This document shows positions 19,059 to 28,335 of a stretch of DNA of 64,000 nucleotides, piece by piece. The notes below the pieces were generated by a model. It ran no database searches and was not told the DNA's origin. It saw only the letters and a list, made by a program, of their open reading frames with translations. The stretch covers positions 496,001 through 560,000 of the forward strand of contig NZ_JAJFZM010000002.1 in NCBI RefSeq assembly GCF_020733705.1, given 5' to 3'. Origin of the DNA: Nocardia australiensis (GTDB lineage: Bacteria; Actinomycetota; Actinomycetes; Mycobacteriales; Mycobacteriaceae). The first letter of the stretch is position 1. Each line of letters opens with the position of its first letter. A program made the translations under genes and the position numbers.

Positions 19059-20282
19059 TCACGACCGTGCAGTCGCAGGATCGCCTTCGGACGTTCCGCG
19101 AACGCTTTGGTGTATGTCACCGGATTCGTGTAGAGCTGCGACTTCTTCGCCCGTGAAGCCCCACGCTTGCAGGGCTGTTGCTGTATCTGCGCCGGGGAGA
19201 CTTGCCGACCGGGGTTCGAGGACCGGGGTTCTCGAGAATCGCGGTGCAACCCGCGGCTGAGGTGCCCCGTCGACCATGGCAAAGATGCCGCGCGCCACAT
19301 TGTGCGGATGGCGCGGAGCCTCGGCAAGACTCAGCACGGGTGTCACACAGGCGTCACTATCGGCGAAGTGCTCTTCCCATTCGTCCCGCGTGCGTGCGGC
19401 GAATGCTCGCGTGAATGCCTTTCTGTGCTCGGGCCATTGTGCTCGATCGTGTTGATTCCCAACGAGTTTTCCCGCCAACCCCAGGCCATCGAGCAGTTGG
19501 GAGTAGAACTGCGGCTCGAGTGCGCCCACTGCGACGAAGGCGCCGTCGGCGCACCGATACGTGTCGTAGAACGGGGCATCGCCATCCAGCAAGTTCGACT
19601 GTCGATCATCTGTCCACAACCCTGTTGCGAACATCCCGTAGATCATCGTGACCAGCGAACTGGCACCGTCGACCATTGCTGCGTCTACGACTTGACCGAC
19701 CCCGCTCTGGGCTCGCTCCTGCAGAGCGGCCAGAACACCGATGACGAGGAAGAGGGACCCACCGGCGAAATCGGCGATCATGTTGACCGCCTGCATGGGC
19801 TTGTCCCGGGTTCCGACCGTGTGCAGCGCGCCGGTGAGCGATGCGTAGTTGATGTCATGGCCTGCGCGATCGCGAAGCGGGCCTGATTGACCCCAGCCCG
19901 TCGTGCGGGCATAGATCAGTCGGGGGTTACGGCCTCGACAGATGTCCGGGCCGATGCCGAGTCGTTCCGTGACTCCGGGGCGGAAGCCCTCTATGAGTAC
20001 GTCCGCCTCATCGGCGAGTCGGAGTGCCACCTCACGTCCCCGTTGGGACTTGAGATCGACGATTACGTTGGGACGACTGCGCTCGAGACCGAAGGACGGC
20101 GCGATTGCGCGTCCCGTGCCCCCGACTCGGTCAACTCGGATCACGTCTGCGCCCAGCTCAGCAAGAATCAAGCACGCGTACGGAACTGGTCCGATTCCGG
20201 CGAACTCAACGATGCGGATTCCTGCGAGGGGACCGGGCGATTGCGTCTTCGCGGCATCGACCGTTCGTTCGTCGGTACTCAT
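19059..20282 (-). CDS. CaiB/BaiF family CoA-transferase or alpha-methylacyl-CoA racemase
   Basis: A 407-residue class III CoA-transferase-family protein. RIVEFAGIGPVPYACLILAEL opens the Rossmann-like domain, ADVLIEGFRPGVTERLGIGP and ARTTGWGQSGPLRDRAGHDINY are strongly family-typical; the latter with GHD fits alpha-methylacyl-CoA racemases, in which this His and a later Asp are catalytic. Racemisation of a 2-methylacyl-CoA would suit an operon with an acyl-CoA dehydrogenase and a carboxylase. A true CoA transferase role cannot be excluded, since sequence alone separates the two poorly. It lies 154 bases downstream of the carboxylase alpha gene; GGGGAC precedes the ATG. Confidence 0.85.
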   Translation of the reverse strand: MSTDERTVDAAKTQSPGPLAGIRIVEFAGIGPVPYACLILAELGADVIRVDRVGGTGRAIAPSFGLERSRPNVIVDLKSQRGREVALRLADEADVLIEGFRPGVTERLGIGPDICRGRNPRLIYARTTGWGQSGPLRDRAGHDINYASLTGALHTVGTRDKPMQAVNMIADFAGGSLFLVIGVLAALQERAQSGVGQVVDAAMVDGASSLVTMIYGMFATGLWTDDRQSNLLDGDAPFYDTYRCADGAFVAVGALEPQFYSQLLDGLGLAGKLVGNQHDRAQWPEHRKAFTRAFAARTRDEWEEHFADSDACVTPVLSLAEAPRHPHNVARGIFAMVDGAPQPRVAPRFSRTPVLEPRSASLPGADTATALQAWGFTGEEVAALHESGDIHQSVRGTSEGDPATARS

Positions 20283-20436
20283 GCGATGTCCCCGTTCTGC
20301 GCCGCGGGGGAGGGGGAGTGTGCTGCTACTCGCCTCTGATCTTGACCGGTGTGCCGCATCATTTTGTTCTCCTTGTCGAGCCTGTCGAGGCGGCCGAGCG
20401 TCGGCGGGCCCAGTTCATGCCGGAACAGAACAGGGT

Positions 20437-22224
20437 TCAGGCACCCTGAGAGCGGATGTGGCAGATCAGTTCGCCACCGGCGCGAGTGTCGCCCTGAACC
20501 ACACTGATGCCGTCGATACGGCCGTCCTTGTGTGCGCGCACCGGGTTTTCCATTTTCATGGCCTCGACCACGGCGATGAGGTCACCTGCGGCCACCTCCT
20601 GCCCCTCGGCGACCAGTAGTTTCGTCACGGTTCCCTGCATGGGGGCAGTGACGTCGTCGCCGTTGTGTTTCGCGGGCTCGAGGGTGGAGGAGATCTCGGC
20701 TGCCTGTGCGCGGATAGTCTCGGCGTGCGTGCCCAGTCCCGCGAGGCCGGGCAGGTTTACGTGGTGCACACGTCCACCGATCAGGATGGGGACGGTATGT
20801 GGTTCCCCCGTCGAGGACTGATCGCTGACCGATACCTCGGAGCGCTCCGGTGCGGTCTCGAGCAACCCGCTTCCGTCTGATTCGATCCAGGTGGTATGCA
20901 CCCCGAACTCGGTGTTTTCGGCCGTGAACTCCGACGACCGAGTCACGGCCCGGTGGAACGGGAGGACAGTCGGCAAGCCCTCGACGCGCATCTCCGCGAG
21001 GGCGCGGCGACTGCGGGCCAACGCGGTAGCGCGGTTGGGTCCTGACACGATGAGTTTGGCGAGCATCGAATCGAACTGGCCACCGACGATGGTGCCCGCT
21101 TCGACACCCGAGTCGACTCGGATGCCAGGTCCTTGGGGCAAGGTCCATTCAACGATGGTCCCGGGACTGGGGACGAAGCTACGGGTCGGGTCCTCGCAGT
21201 TGATCCGGAACTCGAAGGCGTGACCGATAGCCTCGGGGTCGCGGGAAATGCTCAGCGGCTCGCCGCGTGCGATCCGGAATTGTTCCAGGACAAGGTCGAT
21301 ACCGGTGGTCTCCTCGGTGACCGGGTGTTCGACCTGCAAGCGTGTGTTGACCTCGAGGAACGACACCGTGCCGTCGGAGCCAACCAGGAACTCCACGGTT
21401 CCCACTCCGAGATAGCCGCTCTCTTGGCAAATAGCGCGAGCCGCATCCCGGATGGAGGTTTCCTGCTCTGCGGTGAGAAAGGGCGCCGGTGCCTCTTCCA
21501 CCAGTTTCTGGTGGCGACGCTGCAAAGTGCAGTCGCGCGTGCCTACGACGACCACCGTTCCATGGCTGTCGGCGATTACCTGGGCTTCTACGTGGCGCGG
21601 TTTGTCGAGATAGCGCTCCACGAAGCACTCGCCTCGGCCGAATGCGGCAACCGATTCGCGGGTGGCCGCGGCGAATGCTTCGGCGATCAGATCGGCGTCA
21701 TGGACGACACGTAGACCACGCCCGCCACCTCCGTGTGCCGCCTTGATTGCGATGGGCATGCCGTATTCGTCCGCGAATTTTTCGATCTCCGAGACGTCGC
21801 CGATGGGAGCGCTGGTGCCGGGCACGAGGGGAGCACCGACCTTTGCTGCGATCTCGCGTGCCGTGACCTTGTCGCCGAGAACGCGAATCGTGTCCGGATG
21901 CGGCCCGATCCACACCAGCCCCGCATCGATGACCGACTGTGCGAAATGGGGGTTCTCGGAAAGAAAGCCGTAGCCAGGGTGAACCGCTTGCGTCTCTGAC
22001 GCCAATGCGACGTCCAGGATCTTCTGCGCGTCGAGGTAGGTTTCGGCCGCGTTGGTGCCATGCAGTGCGTAGGCCTCGTCGGCGAGTTTGACGTGGGGCG
22101 CGTCCGCGTCGGAGTCGGCATAGACAGCGACAGCGCGGAGGCCGGCGTCGTGGGCGGCCCCGATGATGCGGACGGCAATCTCGCCTCGGTTGGCGATGAG
22201 AACACTGTCGAACGGTTTCAACAC
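20437..22224 (-). CDS. accA: Acyl-CoA carboxylase alpha subunit (biotin carboxylase plus biotin carrier)
   Basis: A 595-residue AccA-type protein started at GTG 22224, which has AAAGGG seven bases upstream; the frame is open to 22338 but the extra residues are not family-like. The biotin carboxylase domain begins SVLIANRGEIAVRII; the ATP-grasp glycine loop is AHGGGGRGLRVV near residue 165; EVNTRLQVEHPVTE gives the catalytic region near residue 290. The C-terminal biotinyl domain has the EAMKMENP motif with the biotinylated Lys. It forms a complex with the carboxyltransferase encoded just upstream (127 bases apart). The set is most like the methylcrotonyl-CoA carboxylase type (accA1/accD1 of mycobacteria), an inference from gene neighbours. 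Confidence 0.93.
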   Translation of the reverse strand: MLKPFDSVLIANRGEIAVRIIGAAHDAGLRAVAVYADSDADAPHVKLADEAYALHGTNAAETYLDAQKILDVALASETQAVHPGYGFLSENPHFAQSVIDAGLVWIGPHPDTIRVLGDKVTAREIAAKVGAPLVPGTSAPIGDVSEIEKFADEYGMPIAIKAAHGGGGRGLRVVHDADLIAEAFAAATRESVAAFGRGECFVERYLDKPRHVEAQVIADSHGTVVVVGTRDCTLQRRHQKLVEEAPAPFLTAEQETSIRDAARAICQESGYLGVGTVEFLVGSDGTVSFLEVNTRLQVEHPVTEETTGIDLVLEQFRIARGEPLSISRDPEAIGHAFEFRINCEDPTRSFVPSPGTIVEWTLPQGPGIRVDSGVEAGTIVGGQFDSMLAKLIVSGPNRATALARSRRALAEMRVEGLPTVLPFHRAVTRSSEFTAENTEFGVHTTWIESDGSGLLETAPERSEVSVSDQSSTGEPHTVPILIGGRVHHVNLPGLAGLGTHAETIRAQAAEISSTLEPAKHNGDDVTAPMQGTVTKLLVAEGQEVAAGDLIAVVEAMKMENPVRAHKDGRIDGISVVQGDTRAGGELICHIRSQGA

Positions 22225-22351
22225 GATTACCCTTTCATTCTTGGGTCCGACGGGGATGCTCCGACGTATTGACTTCTGGTGTGATCCCCATATGTGGCGG
22301 TGCCGAAATTGATGCGGTGCGTCGGCTGGTCGACGCACCGCCGGAACCGTG

Positions 22352-23887
22352 TCATACCGGGCTGATCACGTGATGGCGCGAAGGTGGACGGCGCTCCCAC
22401 TCTCCGGCGTGGGCGAGACGCTCGATCAGTTCGGCTCGCAACTGTTCGGGCTGCACAACCGTGTCGACTACCAGATGACTGCCCATCCTCAGCAGGCTGA
22501 TGTCGGCAGCCTGCTCCGCAGTACGTGCGGCGATGTAGCTCTCCCGCTCGGTTGGATCCTCGATCTCGGCGATCTTGTTGGCATACACGGCATTGACGGA
22601 TGCTTCCGGTGACATCGGCCCGATAGTCGCGGTGGGAAGCGCGATCGTGGCTCGAGGCTCGAATCCGGGTGCGCACATCGCGTAGAACCCGGCAGCGTTG
22701 GCCTTGCGGAGGACCACACTGAACTTGGGCACCTCGGCACTTGCCATGGCCGTGACCATTTTCGCGCCGTGACGGATAATTCCTTGGCGTTCGATTGCCA
22801 CACCGACCATGAAACCGGGCACGTCCTGGAAGAAGATCAACGGGATGTTGTATGCGTCGCACATCGAGATGAACCTGGCCGCCTTGTCCGCGGAGTCGAC
22901 GAAGATCGCGCCACTGCGGACCGAGGGCTGGTTGGCGATGAGCCCGACGGTGCGCCCGTCCAATCTCGCAAACCCGGTGACGATCTCGGTGGCCCACGCC
23001 GACTTGATCTCGAAAAAGCTGGCGGCATCGACGACGCGCGTGATCACATCACGAACGTCATAGGACTGGTTGGGATCTTCGGGAATGAGGTCGGGCTCCC
23101 ACGTAGTGATCTCCGGTTCGCTCGGTGCCACGAGTTCGGGCGCCGCCCGCCAATCGTTCGGAAGGTACGACAACAGCAGCCGTGCGGCGGCGATGACCTG
23201 CCAGTCGTGATCGAAAACTTCGTCCCCACAACCGGACACCGTGGCATGCATCGTTGCCCCACCCATCTCCTCGAGGGTGGTGCGTTCGCCGGTGACCTTC
23301 TCCGCTACGCGCGGGGAAGCAAGGTACATCGACGCATTACCTTTGACCATCCCGACCCAATCGGTGAAGGCAGGCATGTATGCGCCACCGGCGGCGGACG
23401 GACCATGCAGGCAGCAGATCTGTGGGACACGGCCGGAGAGCCGAATCTGCAGCTGAAAGATCTTCGATGCCCCGCGTCGGCCGGGGTAGAACCCGAGCTG
23501 GTCGGTGAGGCGGCCACCTGCGGAGTCGACCAGGTAGATCACTGGCAACAGGTCTCGATCGGCCCGCTCGAGGATTCGAACCTGTTTCTCACAGGTGAGT
23601 TCACCCCACGAGCCTGCTTTGACACTGAAATCGTGGGCGATCACCGCGACCGGGCGGCCGTTGATGCGCCCGACACCGGTCAGCACGCCGTCCGCGGGCA
23701 GTCTGTTGCCGGCGGCGTCTGCGAGAAGACCGTCCTCCACCCAGCTGCCAGGGTCGAGTAGCAGCGAGATTCGCTCGCGCACGGGCAGCTTCGTGGGCCA
23801 GCGGGACGAGTCTCCACCGGCAAGGGCAGAGGTGATCGCTGATTCGAGTTCCGAGCGCACCGCGGTGGGGCTGATTGTCGCGCTCAT
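22352..23887 (-). CDS. accD: Acyl-CoA carboxylase beta subunit (carboxyltransferase)
   Basis: A 511-residue carboxyltransferase with two crotonase-like halves. LVDSAGGRLTDQLGFYPGRRG near residue 120 and GPSAAGGAYMPAFTD near 165 form the first acyl-CoA/biotin site; FQDVPGFMVGVAIERQGIIRHGAK near 370 forms the second and resembles methylcrotonyl- and geranyl-CoA carboxylase beta subunits more than acetyl/propionyl ones. Its start overlaps the stop of the MaoC gene by four bases. With AccA it would carboxylate an alpha,beta-unsaturated or simple acyl-CoA using biotin-bound carbonate. Confidence 0.92.
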   Translation of the reverse strand: MSATISPTAVRSELESAITSALAGGDSSRWPTKLPVRERISLLLDPGSWVEDGLLADAAGNRLPADGVLTGVGRINGRPVAVIAHDFSVKAGSWGELTCEKQVRILERADRDLLPVIYLVDSAGGRLTDQLGFYPGRRGASKIFQLQIRLSGRVPQICCLHGPSAAGGAYMPAFTDWVGMVKGNASMYLASPRVAEKVTGERTTLEEMGGATMHATVSGCGDEVFDHDWQVIAAARLLLSYLPNDWRAAPELVAPSEPEITTWEPDLIPEDPNQSYDVRDVITRVVDAASFFEIKSAWATEIVTGFARLDGRTVGLIANQPSVRSGAIFVDSADKAARFISMCDAYNIPLIFFQDVPGFMVGVAIERQGIIRHGAKMVTAMASAEVPKFSVVLRKANAAGFYAMCAPGFEPRATIALPTATIGPMSPEASVNAVYANKIAEIEDPTERESYIAARTAEQAADISLLRMGSHLVVDTVVQPEQLRAELIERLAHAGEWERRPPSRHHVISPV

Positions 23888-24384
23888 GCCTCACCACGCT
23901 CCTGGGCCTGCCCGCTCGGTGCGCGGTGCATCAGGCCGGTACGTCTGACCTTGCACACGAGGGTGTCGTTCTGGTTGAAAGCCCGATGCTCGAACACGAC
24001 GAGGCCGGTGTCCGGCCGGGTGCTAGATGGGCGGGTGCTGACGATTTCGGTTTCGACGCGGATGGTGTCGCCGGCGAACACCGGTGCCGGGAACTCCGCC
24101 TCGGACAGCCCGAGTTGGGCCACGATGGTGCCGAGGGTGAGCTCCGGTACGGAGATCCCGACCACCAGCGCAACCGTGAACATGCTGTTCATCAGGGGCC
24201 GCTTGAACTCTGTTTGCGCGGCGTACTCGGCGTCCAGATGGAGCGGCGCGGGGTTCATGGTCATCGTGCTGAAGAGCACGTTGTCGGTCTCGGTAACGGT
24301 CCGGCGGTTCACGTGCTGCACGATGGTGCCCACGGCGAGATCGTCGAACCAGCGGCCGGAGATCGGCCGTGTCGGGGAGGTCAT
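23884..24384 (-). CDS. MaoC-family enoyl-CoA hydratase
   Basis: A 166-residue hotdog-fold MaoC-like dehydratase/hydratase started at the ATG at 24384, which has GCAGGAGAGCAG directly upstream; the longer open frame to 24537 lacks family features. The N-terminus SGRWFDDLAVGTIVQH and the hydratase region MTMNPAPLHLDAEYAAQTEF (residue 40-60), with the Asn/Asp and His of the catalytic motif, are recognisable, as is VFAGDTIRVETEI. It resembles the MaoC protein next to fadE19 and accA1/accD1 in mycobacteria, and probably hydrates the unsaturated acyl-CoA formed by dehydrogenation and carboxylation. Confidence 0.87.
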   Translation of the reverse strand: MTSPTRPISGRWFDDLAVGTIVQHVNRRTVTETDNVLFSTMTMNPAPLHLDAEYAAQTEFKRPLMNSMFTVALVVGISVPELTLGTIVAQLGLSEAEFPAPVFAGDTIRVETEIVSTRPSSTRPDTGLVVFEHRAFNQNDTLVCKVRRTGLMHRAPSGQAQERGEA

Positions 24385-24433
24385 CTGCTCTCCTGCAACC
24401 TGTCTGAATGGTCGGGCATGTGATGTGCGGGCG

Positions 24434-26371
24434 TCAGGCATCGACGGCAGCGACTGCCTGTGTGACTGCCTCGATCGCGCTGTGGTCTTCCACGGAGGAG
24501 GTGTCTCCGCGGGGCTCGCCGTAGGTGGCCACGTCACGCAGCAGCCTGCGCATCAACTTGCCGGTGCGGGTCTTGGGTACGTTCGCCGTGACGTAGATGT
24601 GCTCGAGGGCGGCATATCTCCCGAGCTGATCGGACACCGCGACACGTATTTGCTCGATGATTCGCTCCTGATCATCATCCTTGATGACGATGAATGCCGC
24701 CGGGACAGTTCCCTTGGTGGCGTGGGGCACACCGACGACGGCAGCTTCGATCACCTGCGGGTGAGAATTGACGATCTCCTCGATCTCCATCGTCGAGATA
24801 CGATGCGCGGCGATGTTTATAACGTCGTCGGACCGTCCCAGGATCCAGATGTGCCCGTCGTGGTCGATCACCGCCTCGTCGCTGGTCGCGTAGTAGCCGG
24901 GGAAGCGGGAGAAGTAGGTGTCCAGGAAGCGCTGGTGGTCCTTCCACACGGTTCGGGCCAGCGTCGGAAACGGATGAGTGAGAACCAGATTGCCCTTGAT
25001 GCCGGGAGGAACCGGATTGCCGCTGTCGTCGACGACCAGGCAAAGATGGCCCGGCGTAGGGACGCCAACCGAGCCTGCCTTCATATCGTCCACCCCGTAA
25101 ATCGGATACGTCCACGTGGATCCGGTCTCGGTCTGGCCGTACGCGTTGACCACGGGGACACCACCGGCGAAGCGGGTGTTGGTCCAACCGAAGGTGTCAC
25201 TGTCGAGTAGCTCACCCTGAGTAGTCACCAGCTTCAGCTGGGGCAGTGGGTGGCGCGCCATCAGCTCGTCTCCGAACTGGCGCAGCATCCGCAAGACCGT
25301 AGGGGCGGCCAAAATTTTTGTGACGGAGTGCTTTTCGCAGATCTCGTAGAAGCGATCCTGGGTTGGAGTGTCGAGTGCCCCCTCATAACATGCAATCGTC
25401 ATTCCATTGGCTAGACCACCGACGACGGCTTGGATGGGGAAGGTCAGCCATCCTACGTCTGCCGCGACCCAATAGACGTCGTCCTGTTCGGGGCCGACCT
25501 GCCAGTGCACGTTCGACCAGGTGCCGGCGAGGAAGCCGCCCGCACTGTGCACGATGCCCTTGGGCTTCGACTCGGTTCCGCTGGTGAATATCAGGAAGGC
25601 AGGGTCGTTGGCATCCATCTCGGCCATCGGGGCCGGTCCGGGCTGGCGTTGGACCAGCTCGCGGTAATCGATCTCGCCCTCCTCCAACGCGACGCCGCGA
25701 CCCGTCCGGTCGACGACGATCGTGTTCTGCACGCTGGGAACCGACCTGCGAGCTCGGCGCAGCGTGTCCAGCAGCGGGACGAGCTTGGTTCGCCGGTAAC
25801 TCGCGTCCGCGACTACTACAACCTTCGGTTCGGCCTGCTCGAGCCGCGATCGGCTGGCTTCCTCGCTGAAGCCGGCGAAGATGACGGTGTAGATTGCGCC
25901 GATATGGTTGCAGGCATGAATGGCCGCGAAGGCCTCGACCATGTTCGGTAGATAGATGGCGACCACATCGCCTCGTTCGACGCCCAGTTCGGCCAGCCCT
26001 GCGGCGAGCCGACCCACCTCGTCAGCAAGCTCCGCGTAGGTGACTTTCCGGATGTCGCCGGGCTCTCCCTCCCAGACAACGGCGTACTTGTCCCTGGTCG
26101 CGGGGTTCTCCGCCCACCTGTTGACGCAGTTGTCGGCGACGTTGATTGCGCCGCCGCCGTAGTAGCGGAAGTCGCTGAGGTCACCCTCGACCAAGGTGTC
26201 GTACCGACGAATCCAGCGGAGCTGTTCTCCGACCCACGACCAGTAGCGCTCGGAGCTCTCGTCGTGTAACGCGCGGGCATGCTTCGCCTCCGCCTGGTAC
26301 GTCGGCGATTGCCACTCGGGCGTAAGGGGAACCACAGGTGATGAGATCAGCTCGTTGAGGTTGTCCGACAT
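24434..26371 (-). CDS. AMP-forming acyl-CoA synthetase (acetyl/propionyl-CoA synthetase type)
   Basis: A 645-residue ANL-superfamily ligase, of a length like acetyl-CoA synthetase. The P-loop-like A3 motif is IFTSGTESKPKGIVHS near residue 255; A5 is NAYGQTETGSTW near 405; YYATSDEAVIDHDGHIWILGRSDDVINIAAHRIS near 490-525 holds the Asp and hinge; the C-terminal KTRTGKLMRR carries the adenylation Lys. A3 differs from the usual SGSTGKPKG in having TES. It activates a short or branched carboxylate for the dehydrogenase encoded upstream. The stop is 49 bases before the MaoC start. The substrate is not determined. Confidence 0.9.
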   Translation of the reverse strand: MSDNLNELISSPVVPLTPEWQSPTYQAEAKHARALHDESSERYWSWVGEQLRWIRRYDTLVEGDLSDFRYYGGGAINVADNCVNRWAENPATRDKYAVVWEGEPGDIRKVTYAELADEVGRLAAGLAELGVERGDVVAIYLPNMVEAFAAIHACNHIGAIYTVIFAGFSEEASRSRLEQAEPKVVVVADASYRRTKLVPLLDTLRRARRSVPSVQNTIVVDRTGRGVALEEGEIDYRELVQRQPGPAPMAEMDANDPAFLIFTSGTESKPKGIVHSAGGFLAGTWSNVHWQVGPEQDDVYWVAADVGWLTFPIQAVVGGLANGMTIACYEGALDTPTQDRFYEICEKHSVTKILAAPTVLRMLRQFGDELMARHPLPQLKLVTTQGELLDSDTFGWTNTRFAGGVPVVNAYGQTETGSTWTYPIYGVDDMKAGSVGVPTPGHLCLVVDDSGNPVPPGIKGNLVLTHPFPTLARTVWKDHQRFLDTYFSRFPGYYATSDEAVIDHDGHIWILGRSDDVINIAAHRISTMEIEEIVNSHPQVIEAAVVGVPHATKGTVPAAFIVIKDDDQERIIEQIRVAVSDQLGRYAALEHIYVTANVPKTRTGKLMRRLLRDVATYGEPRGDTSSVEDHSAIEAVTQAVAAVDA

Positions 26372-26439
26372 TGCTGCCTCCTTGATGCGTCGGATTGTGG
26401 ACGTCGAAGTGCCTGAAGCGCCCCGAGTGCGGTTTGGCG

Positions 26440-27588
26440 TCAGGCGCGTGCCAGCGTCTGCTTGGCGATGATGTCGAGCTGAATCTCGTCGGCACCGCCT
26501 CCGATACGGAGGATGCGCATGTCGCGGTAGTGGCGGGCCACCTCGGACTCCTCGACGAAGCCTGAACCCCCGAGTAGTTGAACCGCGTTGTCAACGATCC
26601 GAGAGGTGGTGTTCGGAACGTAGTACTTGGCCATCGCGACCGTGTTCGCCGATTCGGGATTCCGGTCACGCAGCTGTTCGGCTGCGTGGTAGGTCAACAG
26701 GCGAGCGGTCTCGAGATCGATGTGCATCTGGGCGAGGCGGTGGCGAACGGCCTGACGGTCGATGAGACGCCCACCGAAAGCGGTTCGATTGGTCACGTAG
26801 TCGGTGGCGATCCGGATGCTCTCGACCGCATGCCCCAAGCCCATCGCAGCGAGAACGATGCGCTCCAACTGGAACGCACCCATGATCTGATAGAAGCCGC
26901 GCCCGGTCTGACCCAGGACGGCGCTCTCCGGTACCTCGACATCATCGAGAATGACCTCACGAGTATCCGACGAGTGCCAGCCCATCTTGGGCAGCGGGGC
27001 ACCGACGGAAAGGCCGGGCGTTCCGGCCTCGACCAGGAAAGTCGTGATACCCCGATGCCCCGCCTCAGGATCGGTCTTTGCCGCGACGATAATCACGTCG
27101 GCGATACCGGCGTTCGTGATAAACATCTTCCGGCCGTTGATGCGGAAGCCGGAGTCCGTGCGGATTGCCCGTGACGAGATTCCCGCGACATCCGAGCCTG
27201 CACCCGGCTCAGTTACCGCGATGGCAGCGATCTTCTGTCCCGCGGCAATGGCCGCGGCATATGTGTCGAGCTGTTCGGGTGTGCCGTAGTGGACAATATG
27301 TGTCCCTGCCATGTAAGCGCTCACGTGGGCGCTCACCGCAATCCCGCCGCTGGCGCGACTGAGCTCCTCGGCTACGAGTGCGACAGCGAGTTCATCCTGG
27401 CCGCTTCCACCGTATTCCTCCGGTGTCATCAGCCCGAGCAGACGGGCTTTGCCCATCTCGGACCATAGAGCCTTCGGTGGGTGCCCCTGCGCCTCGGCCT
27501 CGGCCACCACAGGGCGGACGTACTTGCGGGTGAAGCCTTCACACGATTCCTGGAAGGCGCGGTACTCGGGCGTTAAAGTCAAGGCCAT
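26440..27588 (-). CDS. Acyl-CoA dehydrogenase
   Basis: A 382-residue FAD-dependent acyl-CoA dehydrogenase. Family motifs: AIAVTEPGAGSDVAGI (near residue 120, FAD and acyl-CoA binding), NGRKMFITNAGIAD (near 150) and the C-terminal RILRIGGGADEIQLDI with the catalytic-loop Glu. It is the first gene of the operon, 68 bases before the ligase gene, with TAGGAGAG just before the ATG, and divergently placed to the TetR gene. By analogy to fadE19-type enzymes next to MaoC and accA1/accD1 it would desaturate a short branched acyl-CoA such as isovaleryl-CoA; that substrate is inferred. Confidence 0.92.
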   Translation of the reverse strand: MALTLTPEYRAFQESCEGFTRKYVRPVVAEAEAQGHPPKALWSEMGKARLLGLMTPEEYGGSGQDELAVALVAEELSRASGGIAVSAHVSAYMAGTHIVHYGTPEQLDTYAAAIAAGQKIAAIAVTEPGAGSDVAGISSRAIRTDSGFRINGRKMFITNAGIADVIIVAAKTDPEAGHRGITTFLVEAGTPGLSVGAPLPKMGWHSSDTREVILDDVEVPESAVLGQTGRGFYQIMGAFQLERIVLAAMGLGHAVESIRIATDYVTNRTAFGGRLIDRQAVRHRLAQMHIDLETARLLTYHAAEQLRDRNPESANTVAMAKYYVPNTTSRIVDNAVQLLGGSGFVEESEVARHYRDMRILRIGGGADEIQLDIIAKQTLARA

Positions 27589-27597
27589 CTCTCCTAA

Positions 27598-27617
27598 TTT
27601 CCCGACCGGTCGGTAAA
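27598..27617. promoter_or_regulatory. TetR operator candidate between the divergent genes
   Basis: A 20-base near-perfect palindrome centred on CCGACC|GGTCGG (12 bases exact, 27602-27613; nine of ten pairs matching over the full length). It lies nine bases before the acyl-CoA dehydrogenase start codon on the - strand and about 120 bases before the TetR gene, the classical place for a TetR-family operator controlling both directions. Confidence 0.72.
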
Positions 27618-27737
27618 GTCACCGTAAGTGATGACGCCCACATGGTCAAGGCCTGTTCGGGTTGTGAGTGCCTGCATCGTCAGGATCATTACGCTGAGCG
27701 GTACAGAGGGCAGTGACGTATAGAGGAAAGGTGATTA

Positions 27738-28334
27738 GTGGCGACGTTGGGAAGACCAAGTCACGCCGCTGAGCAACGCGAGCGGGTGCTCGCAGGAGCC
27801 GCGGAGATCTTCAGTCGACAGGGGTACCGCGCTACCACAATGAGTGAGATCGCAAAGGTGGTGGGACTCTCCAAGCCCACGCTGTACCACTACTTCCGCA
27901 ACAAGGAAGAGCTGCTCAGCCGCCTGTACGAGGACGTGATGAACGAGTCCCTCTCGAACGCCCACCGCATCGAGAGCACGGTTGCGGATCCACTGGGCGC
28001 ACTTCGAGAACTCATCGCCTACCGAGTCCGCTACACGTGCGAGAACCAGGCGATTCATAAGGTCTTCTTCGAGGAAGAGGAGGAATTGCCGCCCGAGTTG
28101 CTCCACTCCGTTCTCGATATGCGCACACAGTTCGAGGACGTGATGAAGAGCCTGGTCAGTCGGCACCTCGAAAGCACCGGCCGGTCCTTGAATGTCTCGA
28201 AGACCGTCTACGTGAATACGTGCCTCGGAGCGGCCAACTGGGTCTATAAATGGTACGACCCCGCCGGCCCGCTCGAGCCCGCACAATTGGGGCAGGACGT
28301 GGCTGAGCTGGTTCTGCTACCACTGTTGACCTGA
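27738..28334 (+). CDS. TetR-family transcriptional regulator
   Basis: A 198-residue repressor. The N-terminal helix-turn-helix reads RERVLAGAAEIFSRQGYRATTMSEIA then VGLSKPTLYHYFRNKEELL, the standard TetR DNA-binding domain (residues 12-60); the C-terminal domain is the TetR_C_33-like ligand pocket with a Glu-rich helix near residue 115. The GTG at 27738 has GAGGAAAGG upstream. It is divergent from the acyl-CoA operon and very likely represses it from the palindrome at 27598-27617, released by an acyl-CoA. It is followed by a decayed coding fragment on the other strand. Confidence 0.9.
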   Translation: MATLGRPSHAAEQRERVLAGAAEIFSRQGYRATTMSEIAKVVGLSKPTLYHYFRNKEELLSRLYEDVMNESLSNAHRIESTVADPLGALRELIAYRVRYTCENQAIHKVFFEEEEELPPELLHSVLDMRTQFEDVMKSLVSRHLESTGRSLNVSKTVYVNTCLGAANWVYKWYDPAGPLEPAQLGQDVAELVLLPLLT

Positions 28335-28335
28335 C

